From Pseudomonadota bacterium (GTDB taxonomy: Bacteria > Pseudomonadota > Alphaproteobacteria > Rhizobiales > Rhizobiaceae): a stretch of 64,000 nt of DNA. The stretch's first letter is position 1. Each line of letters starts with the position of its first letter. Under the pieces are notes generated by a model, which was not told the DNA's origin, searched no databases, and worked only from the letters and a program-made list of their open reading frames with translations. Below are positions 59,549 to 64,000 of this stretch, one piece after another. Made by a program: the position numbers and the translations under genes. The DNA lies in assembly GCA_023404095.1 (NCBI GenBank), contig JAEYDD010000026.1:248001-312000 (forward strand), given 5' to 3'.

Positions 59549-60433
59549 ATGACCATGATGAACTGGAAGACGCTGAAGGACGATCTCGCGAAACATGGCT
59601 ATGTCGCCTCCGACGACCTCGCCATGGCGCTGCACCTTGCCGTGACGATCGGCAAGCCGCTGCTGCTCGAAGGGGCTGCGGGCGTCGGCAAGACCCAGCT
59701 TGCAAAGACTCTTTCCGAACTGTTCGACACGCGCCTGATCCGCCTGCAATGCTACGAGGGTCTGGACGCGGCCTCGGCGATCTATGAATGGAACTACCAA
59801 CGGCAACTTCTCGCCATCCGGGCCGCGACCGAGAGTGGCGCTCCCGGCGAGGACATCGAGGACCGGATCTTCTCCGAGAAATACCTGCTCGCGCGGCCGC
59901 TGCTGGAAGCGATCCGACAGGACAAGGCGCCGGTGCTCCTGCTCGACGAGGTGGACCGGGCGGACGAGGAGTTCGAGGCCTATCTGCTGGAACTCCTCTC
60001 GGATTTCCAGGTGAGCATTCCCGAGCTCGGCACGATCACGGCACAGACCCGGCCACATGTGATCCTGACGTCGAACGGGACCCGGGACCTGTCGGATGCG
60101 CTCCGCCGCCGTTGCCTCTATTCCTACGTCGACTACCCCGACCGCGCGACGGAACTGGCAATTCTCGCGAGCCACAAGCCAGGGCTCGAGGCGCGGCTCT
60201 GCGAACAGATCGTCGGCGTCGTGCAGGCGTTGCGCAGGGAGGACCTGGAAAAGAAGCCGGGCGTGGCGGAAATGCTGGATTGGGCGGCGGCGATTGCCGG
60301 CCTCGGCATCAACGATCTCGCCGCCGATCCCGTCGAGCTGCAGGCGACGCTGGTCTGCCTGCTGAAAACCCAGGCGGACCGCGCCGCCGTGCCGATCGAG
60401 GTACAGCAGCGTCTGGTCGGAAAGGCTGCTTGA
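59549..60433 (+). CDS. coxD: CoxD, MoxR-type AAA+ ATPase
   Basis: 294-residue MoxR-family AAA+ protein. Walker A GAAGVGKT (42-49), Walker B VLLLDEVDRAD, sensor-like TSNGTRDLSDALRRR. CoxD is needed to assemble the Cu-S-Mo site of CO dehydrogenase. The ATG lies just after the terminator with no Shine-Dalgarno; alternative ATGs are two and three codons downstream. Partner of the vWA protein CoxE. Confidence 0.9.
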   Translation: MTMMNWKTLKDDLAKHGYVASDDLAMALHLAVTIGKPLLLEGAAGVGKTQLAKTLSELFDTRLIRLQCYEGLDAASAIYEWNYQRQLLAIRAATESGAPGEDIEDRIFSEKYLLARPLLEAIRQDKAPVLLLDEVDRADEEFEAYLLELLSDFQVSIPELGTITAQTRPHVILTSNGTRDLSDALRRRCLYSYVDYPDRATELAILASHKPGLEARLCEQIVGVVQALRREDLEKKPGVAEMLDWAAAIAGLGINDLAADPVELQATLVCLLKTQADRAAVPIEVQQRLVGKAA

Positions 60434-61611
60434 TGCGCGCGACCCGGTTTCCAGAACGGCAGACGATTTCGGAGCGCATGGCCGGCTTCATGGCGCATCT
60501 GCGCCTGAACGGGCTCGAAGCCGGCTTGGCGCAGGGCGAGACCGCCCTTGCCGCTTTCGGTGCCATCGACGCGACGGATCGCAACGAGGTCCGGCTGGCG
60601 CTGAAATCGGTCTGCGCCCATGGGGCCGAAGGCTTTCGCGCCTTCGACGATCTCTTCGATTCATATTGGTTCTCGCATGGCCGGCGGCGCGAGAGGCCGT
60701 CCATCAGGCCCGCCGCCGAGCGCCGGCCACCCCCCGCGACCTCCAACATCCGCGAAATGATGGAGAGCCGCACCGGTGGCGGCGTGCCGGACGTGCCAGA
60801 CACTGATGGCGAGGGCGAAGGCGAGCGGGGCACCGGACGGCTGCTCGCGTCGCGCATCGAGGCCGTCCGCCGCGCCGATCTGCGCGGTCTCACCACGCCG
60901 GAGGAACTGGCGGAGGCGGAAGCGGTCGCTAGGCGGATTGCGCGCTCGCTGCGGGACCGCCGGTCGCGGCGGCGCAAGGCGGCCCGCCGCGGCGCGCTGC
61001 TCGATCTGCGCCGCATCGCCCGCCGCTCAGTCGCCCATGGCGGCGATCCGGTGGAGCTTTTGCGCCGCCGCAGGCCGGACCGGCCAATCAATATCGTCGC
61101 CATCTGCGACGTCTCCGGCTCCATGACGGTCTATGCGCGCGTCTTCCTCGCTTTCCTGCAGGGCCTCGTCAGTGCAGACAGCCGCACCGACGCGTTCCTG
61201 CTGCACACGCGGCTCGTGCGGATCTCCGATGCCCTGCGCGACAACGATACGCTTCGCGCCGTCGAGCGCCTGTCGCTGATGGCGAATGGTTTCGGCGGCG
61301 GCACGAGGATCGGCGCTAATCTCAAGGCGTTCAACGACCAGTACGCACGCGGCATGGTGACGGGCAGGACCGTGGTGCTGATCCTGTCCGACGGCTACGA
61401 CACCGATCCCGTCGAAATGATCGGCACGGAGCTTGCCAGGCTGAAACGGCGCGGCTGCAAGATCGTCTGGCTGAACCCGCTTAGGGGCTGGAAGGGGTAC
61501 GAGCCGGTGGCGCGCGGCATGGCGGCGGCGCTGCCGTATCTCGATCTGTTCGCGGCAGCCAACACGCTGGATTCGCTCGCAGCACTCGAACCGCATCTTC
61601 TAAGGGTGTGA
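60433..61611 (+). CDS. coxE: CoxE, von Willebrand-type A domain maturation protein
   Basis: 392-residue protein. C-terminal vWA domain with the MIDAS motif DVSGS (226-230) and GGGTRIGANLKAF. The N-terminal third is a helical CoxE region followed by a long Arg-rich stretch (about 165-210). MoxR ATPase/vWA pairs act together in metal-centre maturation. Its ATG shares bases with the coxD stop (TGATG). Confidence 0.9.
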   Translation: MRATRFPERQTISERMAGFMAHLRLNGLEAGLAQGETALAAFGAIDATDRNEVRLALKSVCAHGAEGFRAFDDLFDSYWFSHGRRRERPSIRPAAERRPPPATSNIREMMESRTGGGVPDVPDTDGEGEGERGTGRLLASRIEAVRRADLRGLTTPEELAEAEAVARRIARSLRDRRSRRRKAARRGALLDLRRIARRSVAHGGDPVELLRRRRPDRPINIVAICDVSGSMTVYARVFLAFLQGLVSADSRTDAFLLHTRLVRISDALRDNDTLRAVERLSLMANGFGGGTRIGANLKAFNDQYARGMVTGRTVVLILSDGYDTDPVEMIGTELARLKRRGCKIVWLNPLRGWKGYEPVARGMAAALPYLDLFAAANTLDSLAALEPHLLRV

Positions 61612-61626
61612 GCGGAGGAGGCTCGC

Positions 61627-62691
61627 ATGATGAGGAAACCGAACATCGACCAGATCGCCGACGCGCTGAAGCGTGCCGGCACGCCCTATGTGATGGCGAC
61701 CGTTGTGCGGACCGTTGCGGCGACCGCGGCGAAGGCCGGCGCCAAGGCGGTGATCCTTCAGGACGGCACCATCGCCGAGGGCTGGATCGGCGGCGGCTGC
61801 GCCCGCGGTGCGGTGCTGCGGGCAGCGCGGGAGGCCATTGCCGACGGCGAGTCGCGGCTCGTCTCGGTGCAGCCGGAGAACCTGCTCGCCGAACTCGGCG
61901 TTGCGCCGGGAGAGGTGCGCGACGGCATTCGCTTCGCCCGCAACATGTGCCCGTCCAAGGGGACCATGGACGTCTTCATCGAACCGGTGCTGCCGGTTCC
62001 GCATCTCTACGTGATGGGCGCGAGCCCGGTGGGGGTGGCTCTTGCCGATCTCGCGCGTCGGTTCGGCTTTCACACCGTCGCCTGTGCGCCGGCGCCGGAT
62101 CAGCAGGCCTTTCCCGAGGTTGACGACCGGATCGAAGGCTATCTCCTGCCGGCCGACGCGCCGGGCGAGCGCTACCTGGTGGTGGCGACGCAGGGGCGGG
62201 GCGATGAGGCGGCGCTGCGCGCGGCCCTCGGCTCTCCCGCCGCCCATGTCGCTTTTGTCGGTAGCCGCGCAAAGGCGGCGGCGCTGAAGCAGGAGCTTCG
62301 GTCGAGCGGCGTCCGCGAAGAAGACCTCGATCGCGTGAAGGCGCCCGCGGGGCTCGACATCGGTGCGGTGACGCCGGAGGAGATCGCGCTCTCGATCGTC
62401 GCCGAACTCGTGGAGGCGCGGCGTCGGGGGCATCAGCGGATGCTGAGAGCAGGGATGGAGGACAAGGGGAACTTCGCCGACCACGCGCCAGCGGATGACG
62501 GCGACGCCCCGAAGCCGGCTACGGCCTCCTTCGCGGGCAGGCCCGGCCCATTGCGCCGGGCACGGGCCTTTCTTGGCAAGTGGGGGCTTCACGAGAAGGT
62601 GAGGCCGAGCGGAATTCCGGACGCGGCGAGCCAGCAGGACGAGGCCTTCTACCTCCGCCTGCTGCTGCAGCGTCGTTTTTGTTGCATGTGA
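61627..62691 (+). CDS. coxF: CoxF, XdhC-family maturation factor with C-terminal extension
   Basis: 354-residue XdhC/CoxI-family protein. EGWIGGGCARGAVLRAA and a Rossmann-like domain with HLYVMGASPVGVALADL are typical. XdhC proteins bind and sulfurate the molybdenum cofactor. From about residue 280 the sequence continues into a low-complexity tail (GPLRRARAFLGKWGLHE) not expected in the roughly 280-residue CoxF, so a tail of about 70 residues is added. ATG 61627 has GGAGGAGG upstream. Confidence 0.85.
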   Translation: MMRKPNIDQIADALKRAGTPYVMATVVRTVAATAAKAGAKAVILQDGTIAEGWIGGGCARGAVLRAAREAIADGESRLVSVQPENLLAELGVAPGEVRDGIRFARNMCPSKGTMDVFIEPVLPVPHLYVMGASPVGVALADLARRFGFHTVACAPAPDQQAFPEVDDRIEGYLLPADAPGERYLVVATQGRGDEAALRAALGSPAAHVAFVGSRAKAAALKQELRSSGVREEDLDRVKAPAGLDIGAVTPEEIALSIVAELVEARRRGHQRMLRAGMEDKGNFADHAPADDGDAPKPATASFAGRPGPLRRARAFLGKWGLHEKVRPSGIPDAASQQDEAFYLRLLLQRRFCCM

Positions 62692-62703
62692 GGGTGGGAC
62701 GAA

Positions 62704-63159
62704 ATGGAACTGAAGGACGAAATCCGTATCGAGGCGCCGAAGGACGAGGTCTATGCGGCGCTGAACGATCCCGAGGTGCTGAAGGCTGCCATTCCCGGCT
62801 GCCAGGAGCTCATCAAGATCTCTGACATCGAGCTCGAAGCCAAGGTCGCGCTGAAGGTGGGCCCGGTGAAGGCCACGTTCGGCGGCAGGGTGACGCTCGA
62901 TACCGCAGGCGCACCGGACCGGTTTTCACTCGCCGGGGAGGGGAGCGGCGGCGTAGCCGGCTTCGCCAAGGGTGGTGCTGATGTCGAACTCGAGGAGGAT
63001 GGTAACGCCACGATCTTGCGCTATGCGGCCAAGGCCGATGTCGGCGGCAAGCTCGCGATGCTCGGCGGACGGCTCATCGCCAGCACGGCGCAGAAACTCG
63101 CCGGGCAGTTCTTCGAGAATTTTTCTGCCAAGGTCTCCGCCGGCCGGGAATTTTCCTGA
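62704..63159 (+). CDS. coxG: CoxG, SRPBCC-fold CO dehydrogenase accessory subunit
   Basis: 151-residue SRPBCC (CoxG/CdhD) protein: EIRIEAPKDEVYAALNDPEVLKAAIPGCQ start, GSGGVAGFAKGGADVELEE and LGGRLIASTAQKLAGQFFENF (given in parts). CoxG recruits CO dehydrogenase to the membrane and has been linked to quinone transfer. This one ends shortly after the SRPBCC domain, without the hydrophobic C-terminal tail that longer CoxG proteins use as membrane anchor. It is the last cox gene here. Confidence 0.87.
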   Translation: MELKDEIRIEAPKDEVYAALNDPEVLKAAIPGCQELIKISDIELEAKVALKVGPVKATFGGRVTLDTAGAPDRFSLAGEGSGGVAGFAKGGADVELEEDGNATILRYAAKADVGGKLAMLGGRLIASTAQKLAGQFFENFSAKVSAGREFS

Positions 63160-63255
63160 CGCCACCTACCGACGGGGAGGTGCGATGCGTGCGGTCACGG
63201 CGATGCGCGGTCGGTTGCAGCCGTCTCGGTTGGCACCTATCCGGTCAATTCCGCC

Positions 63256-64000
63256 CTATCGAGTGGCCGTAAGCGTTGCGGTGGCCGGCCACCCGATGTT
63301 TTCCTCGGCTTTCCGCAAAGGCGGGATGCCCAAGGCTATTTCTCTCACCAGTTTCCGGCGTAGAGCCGTGGTGTAGTCGCCGATCGCCCTTGGCACGATC
63401 ACGAAAGCCTCGAACCCGCCTATGACGTTGTCCGCGAAATATGATGCCAGAGGACGGGCCCGGTTCTCTTCTTCCTGATTTGGGATGGCGATCGCATTGA
63501 TCGTATATCCCTTGCCTACAGCTTTCTGTCTCGAACCCTGAAGAGGCAACCCGTCATTGTTTTCTCCATTGCCGGAGATGTCGATGACCTTTCGTTCGGC
63601 GCTTCCGGGAAACTGGTCGAGAAGCAGGCTTCCAACTTCGATAGCGGAAGAAATGGATGTCCCGCCTCTGCCCCGGCGGCTGAAGCCGGTGTCGCCTTTG
63701 ATGCTGATCACCCGGGCAGCCGATCTTGCGTCCCCGGGTCCACAGATCTTCGTCCATGGCAGAACCACGCGTATATGTGCCGGGCTTGCCCATTCAAAGT
63801 AGGTGACGGCGATGCAGCCGCGATGATTGCTGGAAATGGCCCGGGCGATTTCGGGTGAAGCGAGTGCGGCGGCATGCCCGTTTCGTTGCAGGTCGGCTGT
63901 GTGCGGATCGATCGAGGAGGAGAAATCGACCGCGAATACGATGGCGACATCAACGTCAAAGCCGATGCCCTCATTGACCTCGGAAGCGCATGCCTGCGAT
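63256..64000 (-). CDS. DUF1194 von Willebrand-like protein, partial (right edge)
   Basis: C-terminal 247 codons of a DUF1194 protein; the start is off the right edge. The MIDAS-like motif is visible in AIVFAVDFSSSID (D-x-S-x-S), followed by the family pattern RGCIAVTYFEWAS, KVIDISGNGENND and INAIAIPNQEE. DUF1194 proteins are usually exported vWA-like proteins of unknown role. It is convergent with coxG over a 96 bp gap. It is unrelated to CoxE beyond the fold, so it is not part of the cox unit. Confidence 0.82.
   Translation of the reverse strand, partial: SQACASEVNEGIGFDVDVAIVFAVDFSSSIDPHTADLQRNGHAAALASPEIARAISSNHRGCIAVTYFEWASPAHIRVVLPWTKICGPGDARSAARVISIKGDTGFSRRGRGGTSISSAIEVGSLLLDQFPGSAERKVIDISGNGENNDGLPLQGSRQKAVGKGYTINAIAIPNQEEENRARPLASYFADNVIGGFEAFVIVPRAIGDYTTALRRKLVREIALGIPPLRKAEENIGWPATATLTATR

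Noticed and set aside
58031..60175. A 714-codon open frame on the minus strand
   Set aside because: It lies antisense to coxL and coxD, whose motifs are unambiguous. Long antisense frames are common in high-GC DNA, and its translation is low-complexity with no family features.
60961..61060. Repeated CGC/GCC tracts in coxE suggesting a repeat element
   Set aside because: They encode an Arg/Ala-rich linker in frame and are explained by codon use.
1..64000. tRNA, rRNA, CRISPR array, insertion sequence or phage genes
   Set aside because: Read for cloverleaf-like ends, regular direct repeat arrays and transposase or integrase motifs; none was seen.

Overview
The window looks like a chromosome or large-replicon segment of a high-GC alphaproteobacterium, most likely Hyphomicrobiales (Rhizobium/Ensifer/Shinella-like). 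This rests on the pcaDCHGB operon diverging from pcaQ with a rhizobial-type PcaQ box, on the coxC-MSLDEFG order of a form I CO dehydrogenase, and on a rhizobial style of exopolysaccharide locus. No rRNA, tRNA, insertion sequence, CRISPR array or clear pseudogene was seen. Genes are tightly packed with many ATGA overlaps. All species-level statements are inference.

Layout. (1) 1-4.4 kb: protocatechuate branch of the beta-ketoadipate pathway, pcaDCHGB (pcaB cut by the left edge) diverging from the LysR regulator pcaQ. (2) 4.4-7.6 kb: SMP-30/gluconolactonase, an orphan branched-chain-type periplasmic binding protein and a TIM-barrel isomerase. (3) 7.9-10.4 kb: an ssuACB-type sulfonate/nitrate-family ABC importer with a recognisable promoter. 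(4) 10.5-14.4 kb: KefB-type antiporter with a small membrane protein, then MarR and a FUSC membrane protein. (5) 14.5-30.2 kb: a large uncharacterised catabolic region. It holds ADH-GntR-AKR, an M24 peptidase, SDR-TIM barrel-GntR, an EthD-like protein plus an epimerase, a TetR repressor, and an operon in which an ABC importer brackets four enzymes. One of these is a dehydroquinase-like protein whose substrate pocket is altered. (6) 30.4-54.2 kb: exopolysaccharide/O-antigen-like locus with nucleotide-sugar enzymes, glycosyltransferases, Wzx flippase, Wzy polymerase, Wza/Wzz/CpsD-like export proteins, a CDP-glucose branch, a beta-propeller protein and a glycosyltransferase fused to the priming phosphoglycosyltransferase. 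(7) 54.4-63.2 kb: aerobic form I CO dehydrogenase, coxC then coxMSL and coxDEFG. (8) 63.3-64 kb: a DUF1194 von Willebrand-type protein cut by the right edge.

How the parts work together. The pca genes take protocatechuate towards 3-oxoadipate. The 24-30 kb operon couples import of an unknown polar substrate to a dehydrogenase/epimerase/dehydratase/reductase set, under a TetR operator that also covers the repressor's own promoter. The polysaccharide locus is a Wzx/Wzy-dependent system. The cox cluster provides energy from trace CO; a membrane MHYT-LytTR protein is encoded just upstream of a pair of direct repeats that look like its operator.

The most promising new biology is (a) the operon around the pocket-altered AroQ-like protein, (b) the direct-repeat candidate operator before coxM and the intrinsic terminator between coxL and coxD, and (c) the glycosyltransferase-phosphoglycosyltransferase fusion together with a kinase-like partner lacking its Walker A lysine.
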